The notes under the pieces were generated by a model. The model was given only the letters and a program-made list of their open reading frames with translations, had not been told where the DNA came from and ran no database searches. From the NCBI GenBank assembly GCA_015075325.1, contig JABTUP010000003.1, positions 62,001 to 126,000 of the forward strand: a DNA stretch of 64,000 bases, in the 5' to 3' direction. The DNA comes from Flavobacteriales bacterium (GTDB taxonomy: Bacteria > Bacteroidota > Bacteroidia > Flavobacteriales_E > Vicingaceae). Positions 19,146 to 28,941 of this stretch are shown piece by piece (the stretch's first letter is position 1; every line of letters begins with the position of its first letter). The translations under genes and the position numbers were made by a program.

Positions 19146-19298
19146 TTATTTTTTTGATAAAAATTCTTGTACTTTATCGTTTGGAACGATATCTTGTTTA
19201 AAAGTATATGCTCCTGTTTTTTCTGACCTAACCATTTTAATTACTTTGGTTAAGCTCTTTCCTGCTTTCTGTAACGAAGCAACCGTTTTCTTTGCCAT
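19146..19298 (-). CDS. DUF4295 family small basic protein
   Basis: This 50-residue ORF runs from ATG at 19298 to TAA at 19146. The sequence begins MAKKTVASLQKAGKSLTKVIK and ends DKVQEFLSKK. It matches the DUF4295 pattern found in Bacteroidota between rpmG and ftsY. It is short, lysine-rich and probably ribosome-associated by context. The spacing of 9 bp to rpmG supports cotranscription. The function is not established. Confidence 0.88.
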   Translation of the reverse strand: MAKKTVASLQKAGKSLTKVIKMVRSEKTGAYTFKQDIVPNDKVQEFLSKK

Positions 19299-19307
19299 AA
19301 CTTAAAA

Positions 19308-19490
19308 TTATTTAATTTCTTTGTGAACAGTAACTTTCTTAAGTATAGGATTATACTTTTTTAACTCCATTCTTTCTGGAGTGTTTTTTTTGTTTTTAGT
19401 TGTAATGTATCTTGAAGTACCTGGCTTACCACTTTCTTTGTGTTCCGTACATTCCATTATAACTTGAATTCTATTTCCTTTTTTTGCCAT
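19308..19490 (-). CDS. rpmG: 50S ribosomal protein L33
   Basis: The 60-residue protein shows L33 features: the N-terminal [11 protein letters not shown] strand and [34 protein letters not shown]. The cysteine pairs of zinc-binding L33 forms are absent except one, so this is the non-zinc type. It heads a minus-strand cluster with DUF4295 and ftsY, behind a strong promoter. The L28 gene (rpmB), often directly upstream in Bacteroidota, is not here. Confidence 0.95.
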   Translation of the reverse strand: MAKKGNRIQVIMECTEHKESGKPGTSRYITTKNKKNTPERMELKKYNPILKKVTVHKEIK

Positions 19491-19520
19491 TGCTTGGTCG
19501 CTTTAATTTTTTACGGACTG

Positions 19521-19549
19521 CAAATGTACTATTTTTTTTATTATAGCAA
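19521..19549 (-). promoter_or_regulatory. Promoter of the rpmG-DUF4295-ftsY-rimO-bshC cluster
   Basis: On the minus strand TTG (19549-19547) is followed by 18 bp and TACATTTG (19528-19521), a consensus Bacteroidota -33/-7 promoter. It lies about 31 bp before the rpmG ATG. Confidence 0.75.
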
Positions 19550-19555
19550 CATTTT

Positions 19556-20575
19556 TTATAGAATATTTACTTCTCTTTCTAATTCTATTCCGAAACTTTT
19601 TCGAATGGTGGAAATTATTTCTTCTGACAGATTATAAATTTGGCTGCCTGAAGCTCCTCCATAATTTACTAAAACTAGAGCTTGTTTTTCATGTACACCA
19701 TAGTTCTCTATCCGTTTTCCTTTCCAGCCCAATGTTTCAATTAACCAGCCTGCTGCTAATTTAAAAGTTCCATTTTTTTGAGGATAATAAGGCATTGAAG
19801 GGTATTTTGCCAGTAGTTCATTTTTCTTATTTAAATCAACTACAGGATTTTTGAAGAAACTCCCTGAATTTCCAATTTCTTTTGGGTCGGGCAATTTACT
19901 TTTTCTAATATTTATTACAGCTTTTGAAATGTCTTTAATACTTGGTTTAAAAACTCCTAAACTTTTCAATTCATCTTCAATTGCTCCGTAAGAGCTATTT
20001 ATTGCTGGTTTTTTAGAAAGTTTAAATTGAACCGCTGTAATAAAATATTTTCCTTTTTCTGTTGTTTTGAAAATACTACTTCTGTAATCAAACTCACAAG
20101 CCGAATTAGAAAATTGATGAATTGACAAATCACTAATTTTTAAAGCTTCTACATTTAAAATCACATCTTTAACTTCTACGCCATAAGCCCCAATATTTTG
20201 CATAGGACTTGCCCCAACTGTTCCAGGTATTAAAGACAAATTTTCTATCCCTGCATAGTTATTTTCAACACAAAACATTACGAAATCGTGCCAGTTTTCC
20301 CCAGCTCCCACATTGAGTATAATTTCATTTTCATTCTCAAAAATTACATCAATACCTTTAATGCTATTTTTTATAACTAAGCCTGAAAAATCTTGTGTAA
20401 AAAGGATGTTGCTACCACCACCAATAATTAGTATTTCTTCTTTATTTTGACTTAAAACTTCTTTAAGTTCTTGCACAGTGTTTACTTCAACAAAAGAATT
20501 TGTTGTAACATCAATTGAAAATGTATTGAAGGGTTTTAATGAAATATGATGTTTAATCTCAAACAAAACCAGCAT
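19556..20575 (-). CDS. murB: UDP-N-acetylenolpyruvoylglucosamine reductase
   Basis: A 339-residue flavoenzyme that reduces UDP-GlcNAc-enolpyruvate to UDP-MurNAc in peptidoglycan synthesis. The FAD-binding PCMH-type domain shows NTFSIDV near residue 17, IIGGGSNILF and the loop YAGIENLSLIPGTVGASPMQNIGAYG. The C-terminal domain holds GSFFKNPV with the catalytic serine, AAGWLIE, and the extended segment of type I MurB. The start overlaps the ispF stop (TAATG), suggesting translational coupling. The order porU-porV-ispF-murB on one strand points to a shared operon. Confidence 0.96.
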   Translation of the reverse strand: MLVLFEIKHHISLKPFNTFSIDVTTNSFVEVNTVQELKEVLSQNKEEILIIGGGSNILFTQDFSGLVIKNSIKGIDVIFENENEIILNVGAGENWHDFVMFCVENNYAGIENLSLIPGTVGASPMQNIGAYGVEVKDVILNVEALKISDLSIHQFSNSACEFDYRSSIFKTTEKGKYFITAVQFKLSKKPAINSSYGAIEDELKSLGVFKPSIKDISKAVINIRKSKLPDPKEIGNSGSFFKNPVVDLNKKNELLAKYPSMPYYPQKNGTFKLAAGWLIETLGWKGKRIENYGVHEKQALVLVNYGGASGSQIYNLSEEIISTIRKSFGIELEREVNIL

Positions 20576-21054
20576 TATTTTTTTTGAATTAACACTACAG
20601 CATATGCAGAAACACCTTCTTCTCTACCTTCAAAACCAAGTTTTTCAGTAGTTGTTGCTTTTATAGAAACATCATCTTCATCAACTTGAAGTAATTGTGC
20701 TAAAACTGATTTCATTTCAGGAATAAACGGATTGATTTTGGGTTTTTCAAGTGCTATTGTAGCATCAACATTACCTATCTGAAAACCTTTTTCAGCAACT
20801 AGGTTAACAACATCTTTTAATAATATTTTACTGTCTATTCCTTTAAACTTATTATCTGTTGGAGGAAAATGAAACCCAATATCTCTAAGATTTGCTGCCC
20901 CTAAAAGAGCATCACAAATGGTATGAATTAAAACATCTGCATCTGAATGTCCAACTGCTCCTTTAGTATGAGGAATTTTAATTCCACCTAACCAAAAATC
21001 TTGTCCTTCTTTTAATTGATGTACATCAAACCCCAAACCTACTCTAATTTTCAT
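20575..21054 (-). CDS. ispF: 2-C-methyl-D-erythritol 2,4-cyclodiphosphate synthase
   Basis: This 159-residue enzyme of the MEP isoprenoid pathway makes the cyclodiphosphate from CDP-ME 2-phosphate. The zinc ligands lie in GFDVHQL (residues 8-14) and further along the chain. HSDADVLIHTICDALLGA and the substrate loop DIGFHFPPTDNKFKGIDS are intact. The C-terminal TTTEKLGFEGREEGVSAYAVVLI is typical. The presence of ispF shows a non-mevalonate pathway. It lies 11 bp after porV and overlaps murB by 1 bp. Confidence 0.97.
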   Translation of the reverse strand: MKIRVGLGFDVHQLKEGQDFWLGGIKIPHTKGAVGHSDADVLIHTICDALLGAANLRDIGFHFPPTDNKFKGIDSKILLKDVVNLVAEKGFQIGNVDATIALEKPKINPFIPEMKSVLAQLLQVDEDDVSIKATTTEKLGFEGREEGVSAYAVVLIQKK

Positions 21055-21065
21055 TTAAAATAATT

Positions 21066-22277
21066 TTAATTTTCTTCTTTTTGTTTTTTGAAGTCATCAA
21101 AATTAAACATCAAACTAAACCTTACGGTATTGGCTAATGGATTATTTTGTGTTGTTGCAATTAAATAAGAAAAGTCTAAACTAAAAACACTCATTTTTAA
21201 CCCTGCACCTGCGGTAATATATTTTCTATTTCCTTTGGTAATGTGTTCATGAAAATAACCTACACGCACTGCAAATTGTTTGTTGTACCAATATTCTGTT
21301 CCAACAGAAATATTGTATTCTCTCAATTCTTCCGACATTCCTCCTGGTGCATCTGAAAATGATTGAATTAATCCACCCATTACGGAAGCATTCGGATCTT
21401 TTCCTTTTTCAATAATTGGTTCATTGGTTACAGGGTCTAGTTCGGGGCTACCACTATTGTCAAGTTTATAAACAGGAGGAGTTGGAACCAATAACTTATT
21501 AACGTCTGTAATAATTGCGATAGAATTGTAATCATCTAAAACAAAAGCTAACGATTGTCCTAACTTCATGTTCATTGGAAGAAAATCTTTGTTAGCATCA
21601 TCGGTATAAGAGATTTTAGCACCAACATTAGAAATATTTAATCCTACATTAAATATGGCTTCTTGCCCAAACAATTCAACATCTGGATTGGTGTAAAATG
21701 CACTAACATCAACAGCAAAGGAAGTTCCTGCTCTAGTATTTGTTCCACTTACATCAATACCTCCAGTTAGGTTTGAATAAATGTAACGAGCTGCAAGCCC
21801 AGCAGAGAATTTATCTCCTAATTTTCTAGAGTAAGCAAGATCAACAGCAAATTCATTTGGTCTAAAATCTCCTAATGGGTCGCCTTGGTCATTAGTAAAT
21901 TTAATGTCTCCTAATGAAAAATAGCGTAATGAAGCCCCTAATGTTTGTTCCTTTCCTAATCTTTTATAAAAACTAACGTACGATAAACCAATATCATTAA
22001 CCAATCTTCTAAGCCATGGTGAGTAAGAAATAGAAAGCCCCATGTCTTTTTCTATAAACGCTAATTTTGCTGGATTCCAATGTATAGAATTTGCATCTGG
22101 AGAGGTTGCAACACCTGCATCGCCCAAAGCTCCAGCCCTAGAGTCTGGTGCTATTAATAAAAAAGGAACTGCTGTAGTTATGGTATTTAATTGTAAATCA
22201 CTTCTTCCCAATGTGCTTTGTGCGAAAGTTTGGTTAATAAACAGACACAAAACCAATCCTAAAAAACTATTTTTCAT
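21066..22277 (-). CDS. porV: T9SS outer-membrane shuttle protein PorV (LptO)
   Basis: A 403-residue outer-membrane beta-barrel of the FadL-like type. The signal peptide ends at QTFAQ (about residue 20). The family opening LLIAPDSRAGALGDAGVATSPDANSIHWNPAKLAF is clear. The end SLDFSYLIATTQNNPLANTVRFSLMFNF forms the last strands. In known systems PorV collects CTD cargo from the translocon and delivers it to the PorU sortase. It lies 91 bp downstream of porU on the same strand, the usual arrangement. Confidence 0.93.
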   Translation of the reverse strand: MKNSFLGLVLCLFINQTFAQSTLGRSDLQLNTITTAVPFLLIAPDSRAGALGDAGVATSPDANSIHWNPAKLAFIEKDMGLSISYSPWLRRLVNDIGLSYVSFYKRLGKEQTLGASLRYFSLGDIKFTNDQGDPLGDFRPNEFAVDLAYSRKLGDKFSAGLAARYIYSNLTGGIDVSGTNTRAGTSFAVDVSAFYTNPDVELFGQEAIFNVGLNISNVGAKISYTDDANKDFLPMNMKLGQSLAFVLDDYNSIAIITDVNKLLVPTPPVYKLDNSGSPELDPVTNEPIIEKGKDPNASVMGGLIQSFSDAPGGMSEELREYNISVGTEYWYNKQFAVRVGYFHEHITKGNRKYITAGAGLKMSVFSLDFSYLIATTQNNPLANTVRFSLMFNFDDFKKQKEEN

Positions 22278-22368
22278 TTATTCAATTATCAAATTTATAA
22301 GAGGAGCAAATATACACTTCCATTATTTTAAAAACATCAAAAACGAAGTTATTTGATGAATATTGTTT

Positions 22369-25300
22369 TTATCTTAAAATTACTAGTTTTTCATATTTAT
22401 CAGCAATTGAAAGATTTTCAGCCCTTACTTTTAGATGATAAATATACACCCCTCTTGCCAATCTATCACCAAAATCGTCTAAACCATCCCAAGTAATTGA
22501 AGTTGAACGAAAACCTTCGCTATAAATGTTTTTTTCGATGGTTTTAACCAATTTACCTGTAACGGTAAACACCTGAACCTGAGCATACAACTGCTTGTTT
22601 GCTTGATTGTGTTCGAACCAAAACTCAGTGTAAGTTGTGAATGGATTTGGATAATTGTAAACCCTACTCAAAACAACATCTTTTGATTTTACCACATTAA
22701 ATTCAGTAACAACTTCTCTTGAATTATTATAAACATCCCAAACTTTTAGGGTTAATTTATGTCTTCCTTCTTTTAAATCTTTAAAAGGAAAACGAATGGT
22801 TCCTTTTTGATAACTGTTTAAATCAGCTTCGTAATAATTATTCAACACAAATGATTTATCTGTTTCATCATCTAAAACTGCAACAATATCATGTCCAATT
22901 CCATTTCCCACCATATTAATTCCATGAATGTCTTGAACATATGCTAAAAGAGTTGGGTTTTCGTCGGTTATTCCTCCAAAAACAAACGATTTATCATTCA
23001 TAAACAATTCAACTTCTGGCCCTTCTGTATCTTCTGCATAAGAATCAGACGTTCCTCCTATGTAAAAATCTGTAAAATAACCATTTGCATCTTCCACTTG
23101 ATTTTCGGCATAGTAACTCAATTTTCCTTTTCCAAAATTGTATGCAATATCTTTTGGAACAACAAATGAAAAAGAAAAATCACCGTTTGTTACGCTTACT
23201 TTTCCTTTAAATAATTTACTGTTTTGAGAATTAAAAACAAACGGAACAGAACCACCATGATTTTGAAGTGTAGTGATGGTTTTGGCTTTATCAAACACTG
23301 TTGGGTAAATTATTCCATTGTAATTGCTCAATTTATTACCATTGTAGTCTTTTACAAATCCTTCAATGGTTACTTTTTGTAATGCTTTAACTGTATCTAA
23401 CACCGTAGAAATGGTTGTTCCATTAAACTTTGTAGTAGCAACATCATATTTAGGATAAGCAAGTTTTAATGCAGGATCTCCAAGCAGAGTAAAGTTTCTA
23501 TTGTTTGCATTTGATGCGTTAAGGTTTTTAGTTATCATAAAAATTTCACCTAGTCGCTTTTTCTCGTTATTATCTTCTACAAAAACATTTTCATAAAAAC
23601 TTTTGTTTAACAAAAAGTTGGGTGTAGAGTAAACCAATCTAACTGTTGTTAACAAAGCTAAAGCTCCTGTTTTGTTTATTAATGTAAGTTCTCCTGCCGA
23701 AGTTCTTTTGGGGTCATCAAACCTGCTAAATTCACAAGTTGCAGTAACTATTAAAGGAAAATTATCAGTATTCGACAACTTATTGATGTCTGCAACGGTT
23801 AATACCCTTTCATGTGCCCAACCTGTCTCGCCACCATGCCCTGTGTAATTTATTATTAAAGAACCTTCATTAAAAGCTCGAATTATTTCTTTGTTAACAT
23901 CTGGAAATCTGCTTCCCCCGGGAGTTAGTTCTTTTTTATAGGCGTCAAAAAATATTTTATTTGGATTATATTCAGGATTTGAATTTTCAACTAATGTAGC
24001 CAAATCGTTTGATTGTTTCATATGAATATTTCCTTCCCAAGTATCACCTCCTCCTCCTACATCTCCAATAAAAGTAATTTGATTTCTCCAGTCTTTCATT
24101 GTTTGAGGTTGTTTATAATTCAGAATTTTGTTTACCACATTATCTGCTTCTTCTTGGCTTTTTGCCGGAATTCTACCTATTCCAACATCTACATATTCAA
24201 CACCAAAACTCCAATTTCCTTCGTTTGGATCTAATAATCCAAAATAATCATCCGTAACTAAAGAGCCAATAACTCCTAATGAATTGGTAGATTGATAGGT
24301 TGGAATATAATTGGTATTTCCTAAAATTCTGTTTTTGTTGTCATACGAACCATCTCCAAATAACAGAAGGTATTTTGGCAGTTCAGATGAAATTGTTGCT
24401 CTATCATAAAACATTTTTATAAAACTTCTAATTGCAATGGGGTCTTGTGAACCAGAAGAAAACTCGTTATATATTTGATTTGGAGTAACCACAACTACAC
24501 TTAAACCATCTTGTCTATGAAAATCGGCTATTTGCTCGGCTTGATTTAAAAAGTTTTGATGTGCAACAATGATATAGTCATTTTGACCTAATGCGTGTAA
24601 GTTTTGATTGTTTAATTTTCCTCTAGGAAAAATTTGAGTATCATAATTAGAAGTGAAGGCTACAAATTGTCTAAGAGTATCTGTTGTTGCAACAAAAGAA
24701 ATTGTACTACCGAGATTAATTTGTAGTTCTCTAATATTAAATGGATTAGAAATATCCCATATTTTTTCAACATTATTTGCTCCTGTTAAATTAAACTGAG
24801 ATACATTTCCTGTTCCAACAGTGTTTAAATCTCTAAAAAAAAGTTGATTTCCATGCATTTTTAAATTTCTTCTCGAATTAACCTGAAGATAATCTAACCA
24901 AGCGACTGAAGATGATAATGGCTTATTGTAATTTACTTTTACTGAAACAATACTTGAAGATGCAACAAAACTTAAATTTTCAATACTTGCGTTTGCATAT
25001 TGACTTGTGTAATTATCAATATCTACAGTACTAACTGAAACATTTTTAGAAACTCCATTTGATGAAACTGTGAATGAGCTTATTGTTCCATGCTTACTAC
25101 GTGCTGCTCCTCTAAAAACAACATCAACTGGTATAGAATTATCTAAATTTGGAATATTAAAAATAAAATCGTACTCCGTTTTTACATCGAAAACCTCTCC
25201 AAACCACTCTTGACCAGATTTAATTAAATTATAATTATCTATTTCATGATATTGATAATCGTTAAACGTACTGACAATGTTGTTAGGGGATAATGTTGTT

Positions 25301-26193
25301 ACAGAAGTTGTTATTCGTTTTGGAGACTCTCCTGTTGCAGAAGCTGTTATATAATAAAAAGTTGTATCACTATATTTGTTTAATTCATGATAAAATTTAT
25401 TTGTAGTAGTATTCAATTTTATTGAATGAGGTGATTGTCCGTAAAATAAAATATAATCATCAGCATTAAAAACTCCATCATTTTCACCATAAACATAAAT
25501 AGCGTTTTGAATCAAATCATCATTTCTGAATTCCGAATTTTTTTCAGGAAGCATTTTCCCGCCATTTCCATAAATTTTTATCATTTGAGGATTAATAGCG
25601 TTAACATCTATTCCTAAATCTTTTAAGAAAGAATAGCTAAGTTTAAAAACTCCATCTTTTATAACAGCAATCTTATACCAATCACCAGAAGATAAAACCG
25701 AGTTATTAGTAAAACTTTTAAAAGTAGATTTTTGATTAGCTATAGCAGTTTTAAGTGTCAATTCAATTTGATAACTTACTACTCTTTCGAATTTAGATAA
25801 ATTTTTGTTAAACCTAATCGGAACAAATGAAACTACACCGTAATTTACTTTTCTACTTATCGCATTATAGAAATCTACGTTAATTTCATTTTCAACAAAC
25901 CTTAACCCAGAAATATCTTTTAAACTCGTATCGTCAATTTGTTCGTATTCAAAATTAATAACATTAATACTTGTAATTTCTTGGTTTCCTAATTGAATTT
26001 GATGTGAATGAAATGGTAAAAAATCAAGTTCATCTTTATATTGAGCCGTTTCAAAAGCAAATAATTTAACTGTTTTAAAATCCAAAACATCTTTTACTAT
26101 GTTATCATACCATTTTATTTTTCCACTAACCATATTTTTTTGAGAAAAAACAGAATTTGAAACAACAAAAAGTAATAAAATTATTTTTTTCAT
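22369..26193 (-). CDS. porU: T9SS C-terminal signal peptidase/sortase PorU
   Basis: A 1274-residue gingipain-type (C25) protease. In characterised systems PorU cuts the CTD from cargo and attaches the cargo to the surface. The signal peptide ends near SVFSQ. The catalytic histidine lies in NYTGHGGETGWAHERVL (about residue 784) and the nucleophilic cysteine in VTATCEFSRFDDPKRTSAGE (about residue 819). A FlgD-like C-terminal domain follows (YNYPNPFTTYTEFWF ... WDGLDDFGDRLARGVYIYHLKV). Length and catalytic pair match the family. It is divergent from the PorP/SprF gene and leads into porV. Confidence 0.94.
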   Translation of the reverse strand: MKKIILLLFVVSNSVFSQKNMVSGKIKWYDNIVKDVLDFKTVKLFAFETAQYKDELDFLPFHSHQIQLGNQEITSINVINFEYEQIDDTSLKDISGLRFVENEINVDFYNAISRKVNYGVVSFVPIRFNKNLSKFERVVSYQIELTLKTAIANQKSTFKSFTNNSVLSSGDWYKIAVIKDGVFKLSYSFLKDLGIDVNAINPQMIKIYGNGGKMLPEKNSEFRNDDLIQNAIYVYGENDGVFNADDYILFYGQSPHSIKLNTTTNKFYHELNKYSDTTFYYITASATGESPKRITTSVTTLSPNNIVSTFNDYQYHEIDNYNLIKSGQEWFGEVFDVKTEYDFIFNIPNLDNSIPVDVVFRGAARSKHGTISSFTVSSNGVSKNVSVSTVDIDNYTSQYANASIENLSFVASSSIVSVKVNYNKPLSSSVAWLDYLQVNSRRNLKMHGNQLFFRDLNTVGTGNVSQFNLTGANNVEKIWDISNPFNIRELQINLGSTISFVATTDTLRQFVAFTSNYDTQIFPRGKLNNQNLHALGQNDYIIVAHQNFLNQAEQIADFHRQDGLSVVVVTPNQIYNEFSSGSQDPIAIRSFIKMFYDRATISSELPKYLLLFGDGSYDNKNRILGNTNYIPTYQSTNSLGVIGSLVTDDYFGLLDPNEGNWSFGVEYVDVGIGRIPAKSQEEADNVVNKILNYKQPQTMKDWRNQITFIGDVGGGGDTWEGNIHMKQSNDLATLVENSNPEYNPNKIFFDAYKKELTPGGSRFPDVNKEIIRAFNEGSLIINYTGHGGETGWAHERVLTVADINKLSNTDNFPLIVTATCEFSRFDDPKRTSAGELTLINKTGALALLTTVRLVYSTPNFLLNKSFYENVFVEDNNEKKRLGEIFMITKNLNASNANNRNFTLLGDPALKLAYPKYDVATTKFNGTTISTVLDTVKALQKVTIEGFVKDYNGNKLSNYNGIIYPTVFDKAKTITTLQNHGGSVPFVFNSQNSKLFKGKVSVTNGDFSFSFVVPKDIAYNFGKGKLSYYAENQVEDANGYFTDFYIGGTSDSYAEDTEGPEVELFMNDKSFVFGGITDENPTLLAYVQDIHGINMVGNGIGHDIVAVLDDETDKSFVLNNYYEADLNSYQKGTIRFPFKDLKEGRHKLTLKVWDVYNNSREVVTEFNVVKSKDVVLSRVYNYPNPFTTYTEFWFEHNQANKQLYAQVQVFTVTGKLVKTIEKNIYSEGFRSTSITWDGLDDFGDRLARGVYIYHLKVRAENLSIADKYEKLVILR

Positions 26194-26371
26194 GTATTAA
26201 AGATGTTATTTTTGTGCAAATTAACTTTTTAAAAACCTTAATTTTGCTATAAATTTAAAGAAAAACGTAACATTTTTTTAATTATTGTTTTTTTTAGTAT
26301 TCCAAAATTAATACATTTGGAACTTCGTAAAACACTTTTACGTAAAAGCGTTTGTATGAAACATTAAATTT

Positions 26372-27334
26372 ATGTGGAAAAACCTAATAAATAAACCGTT
26401 AAAGCTAGCAGCATTTTTGCTGATTTCTATTAGCACGTTTGGGCAAGATCCTGAATTTACTCAATTCTATGCTAATCCGCTTTATTTGAATCCAGCATTT
26501 GCAGGGTCTGCAAACTGTCCAAGAGTATCTTTAAATTATAGAAACCAGTGGCCAGGTATTAGTGGTTCATTTGTAACATACAGTGCTTCTTACGACCAAC
26601 ATGTGGATAATTTATCTGGTGGTGTTGGACTTTTGGTATGGAATGATAGAGCTGGGGAAGGAACTTTAAATACAACAAACGTAAGTGGAATGTATTCTTA
26701 CCAATTACCTGTAACTAGACGATTTTCGATTAAAGCTGGTTTACAAGCAACATGGGCTCAAAAATCTGTAGATTGGAGCAAACTTACTTTTGGTGATATG
26801 ATTGATGCAAGAAGAGGTTTTGTTTACAATACGAATGAAGTTAAAAGAGATGCCCCTGCAAACTATGTCGATTTTTCCGCTGGAATTTTAGGTTATAGTG
26901 AAAAATACTTTTTTGGTGTAGCAGTTCATCACCTTACTGAGCCAAATGAGTCGGTTATAAAAGGAGAAAGTCCACTTCCTAGAAAATATACTTTTCATGC
27001 TGGAGCTGTTATCCCACTAGAGGGAAAAGGAGATGTTGCAACACTTTCTCCAAATATCTTGGTAAGAATGCAACAAGACTTTAGACAAATAAATTTTGGT
27101 ATGTACTATTCTAAAGGACCAATTATTGGTGGTTTATGGTACAGAAACTCCGATGCATTTATTACCTTAATTGGATTGCAAGCTGGTATAATGAAGTTTG
27201 GATATAGCTACGACATCACTATTTCTAGTTTAACTAATAAAACAGCAGGTTCTCATGAACTTTCTTTGGGACTACAATTTGATTGCAAACCTAAAAAACG
27301 AAAATTTAGAACAATAAGTTGCCCTTCTTTCTAG
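26372..27334 (+). CDS. PorP/SprF family T9SS outer-membrane protein
   Basis: This 320-residue protein has a signal peptide ending at STFGQ and then the hallmark opening DPEFTQFYANPLYLNPAFAGSANCPRVSLNYRNQWPGI. The rest is a beta-barrel with repeated alternating strands. PorP/SprF proteins anchor T9SS components or help secrete particular cargo such as SprB-type adhesins. Its place directly upstream of gldJ and divergent from porU fits a secretion role. Bacteroidota genomes carry many paralogues, so the exact partner is unclear and I give no symbol. Confidence 0.9.
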   Translation: MWKNLINKPLKLAAFLLISISTFGQDPEFTQFYANPLYLNPAFAGSANCPRVSLNYRNQWPGISGSFVTYSASYDQHVDNLSGGVGLLVWNDRAGEGTLNTTNVSGMYSYQLPVTRRFSIKAGLQATWAQKSVDWSKLTFGDMIDARRGFVYNTNEVKRDAPANYVDFSAGILGYSEKYFFGVAVHHLTEPNESVIKGESPLPRKYTFHAGAVIPLEGKGDVATLSPNILVRMQQDFRQINFGMYYSKGPIIGGLWYRNSDAFITLIGLQAGIMKFGYSYDITISSLTNKTAGSHELSLGLQFDCKPKKRKFRTISCPSF

Positions 27335-27350
27335 TTTTATTATATATTTG
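27319..27350 (+). promoter_or_regulatory. Internal promoter for gldJ
   Basis: TTG (27319-27321), 21 bp, then TATATTTG (27343-27350), a perfect -7 box. It ends 20 bp before the gldJ ATG and starts within the end of the PorP/SprF gene, so gldJ may have its own transcript as well. Confidence 0.55.
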
Positions 27351-27370
27351 CATAACATAAATCTTTAATT

Positions 27371-28873
27371 ATGAAAATCAAATCATTTAATCTACTAATA
27401 TTTATACTTTCAGTATGTTCAGTGTTTTTTCTTACCTCTTGTAAAAGAGAACAATCTGGTGCTACTGGATGGGAGTATAACAACCCAAAAAATGGAGGCT
27501 TTCAAAAAGTTCCTTATTTAGAACAAGAAACTGGTCCAGGATTAGTTTTAATTGAAGGTGGTCGTTTTACTATGGGTAGAGTTGAACAAGAAGTTAATTT
27601 TGATTGGAACAATATTCCAAGAACAGTTACTGTGTCTTCTTTTTACATGGATGAAGTGGAAGTAACTAACTTTTTTTATTTAGAATATTTATATTGGTTA
27701 GAAAGAGTTTTTGCTGCTGATTACCCAGAAGTAATTAAAAAAGCATTACCAGACACTTTGGTGTGGAGAAGTAAATTAGCATTTAATGAACCTTATGTAG
27801 AGTTTTATCTTAGACATCCTGCATATAGAGATTATCCTGTAGTTGGTGTTAATTGGTTACAAGCTAACGATTTTTGTTCATGGAGAACCGACCGTGTAAA
27901 TGAATTAATTTTGATTAGAGAAGGTTTATTTGAACACTATCCAAATCAAATCAACGAAGACAATTTTAATACTGAAGCATATATGGTGGGTCAGTATGAA
28001 AGTGGTAAAAGAGTTGATGGTATTCCAGATTTGAACCCAAACAAAGAATATAGAAATGTTAAAATGGAAGACGGTATTATTTTACCTCAATACAGACTTC
28101 CTACAGAAGCTGAGTGGGAATATGCAGCTTATGCTTTAATTGGAAATACTATTGAAGAGTTAATACCAGACAGAAAACTTTATCCATGGAATGGTCATGC
28201 TGTTAGAAACTCTAATGATAAATATATTGGACAAATCCTTGCAAACTTTAAACGAGATAGAGGTGATAACATGGGTGTTGCTGGAAAATTGAATGATAAT
28301 GCTGATATTACAGCTCCTGTTTACGCTTATTGGCCAAATGACTATGGATTATACAACATGGCTGGTAATGTTTCTGAATGGGTAATGGACGTTTTCAGAC
28401 CTTTATCAATGGAAGATAATGATGACTTCAGACCATTTAGAGGAAATGTTTACAAAACTAAATTATTAGATGAAGATGGTGCTATAGCAGAAAAAGACAG
28501 TTTAGGAAGATTAGTTTATAGAAATGTTGATCCTCAATTAGATAATCTTCAAGCTAGAAGAAACTATAGAAAAGCTGACAATATTAACTACCAAGATGGT
28601 GACTGGGAATCAAACATTAATTGGGGTACAAGTGATTATGGTTCAAATCCTGATTTTGATAAAGAAAATGACAACTTAAAAATGTATCAATTTGGAGAAA
28701 CTACCAGAGTAAGCGATAAAGCTAGAGTTTACAAAGGTGCATCTTGGAAAGATAGAGCTTACTGGGCTGTACCAGGCACTAGAAGACATTTATTAGAAGA
28801 TCAATCGACTTCATTTATTGGATTTAGATGTGCTATGACTAGAGTTGGTAGCCCTGTTGGTTTAAGATATTAA
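27371..28873 (+). CDS. gldJ: Gliding motility lipoprotein GldJ
   Basis: A 500-residue lipoprotein. The lipobox LTSCKRE puts the lipidated cysteine at residue 24. The formylglycine-generating-enzyme-like fold is visible in LIEGGRFTMGRVEQEV, LPTEAEWEYAA, NMAGNVSEWVMDV, YKGASWKDRAYW and FIGFRCAM. The long insertions and the opening ATGWEYNNPKNGGF are typical of GldJ rather than sulfatase-modifying enzymes. GldJ is needed for gliding and for the stability of GldK-type T9SS components in Flavobacterium. In that genus gldJ neighbours porU and porV; here a PorP/SprF gene lies between. Confidence 0.93.
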   Translation: MKIKSFNLLIFILSVCSVFFLTSCKREQSGATGWEYNNPKNGGFQKVPYLEQETGPGLVLIEGGRFTMGRVEQEVNFDWNNIPRTVTVSSFYMDEVEVTNFFYLEYLYWLERVFAADYPEVIKKALPDTLVWRSKLAFNEPYVEFYLRHPAYRDYPVVGVNWLQANDFCSWRTDRVNELILIREGLFEHYPNQINEDNFNTEAYMVGQYESGKRVDGIPDLNPNKEYRNVKMEDGIILPQYRLPTEAEWEYAAYALIGNTIEELIPDRKLYPWNGHAVRNSNDKYIGQILANFKRDRGDNMGVAGKLNDNADITAPVYAYWPNDYGLYNMAGNVSEWVMDVFRPLSMEDNDDFRPFRGNVYKTKLLDEDGAIAEKDSLGRLVYRNVDPQLDNLQARRNYRKADNINYQDGDWESNINWGTSDYGSNPDFDKENDNLKMYQFGETTRVSDKARVYKGASWKDRAYWAVPGTRRHLLEDQSTSFIGFRCAMTRVGSPVGLRY

Positions 28874-28895
28874 CATTAAAATACTAATTACTTAT

Positions 28896-28930
28896 AAAAA
28901 CCCTTTTGAAATTTTCAAAAGGGTTTTTTA
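28896..28930 (+). terminator. Rho-independent terminator of gldJ
   Basis: A 15-bp perfect stem (28896-28910 with 28914-28928; core ACCCTTTTGAA) and a T-rich tail follow gldJ. The hairpin covers the upstream TTG codon that could extend murF, which argues for the ATG at 28942 as the murF start. Confidence 0.85.
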
Positions 28931-28941
28931 TTTTTACTCAC

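Noticed and set aside
28906-28941. N-terminal extension of murF from a TTG start
   Set aside because: It lies inside the gldJ terminator hairpin and adds residues not found in MurF; the ATG at 28942 fits the family.
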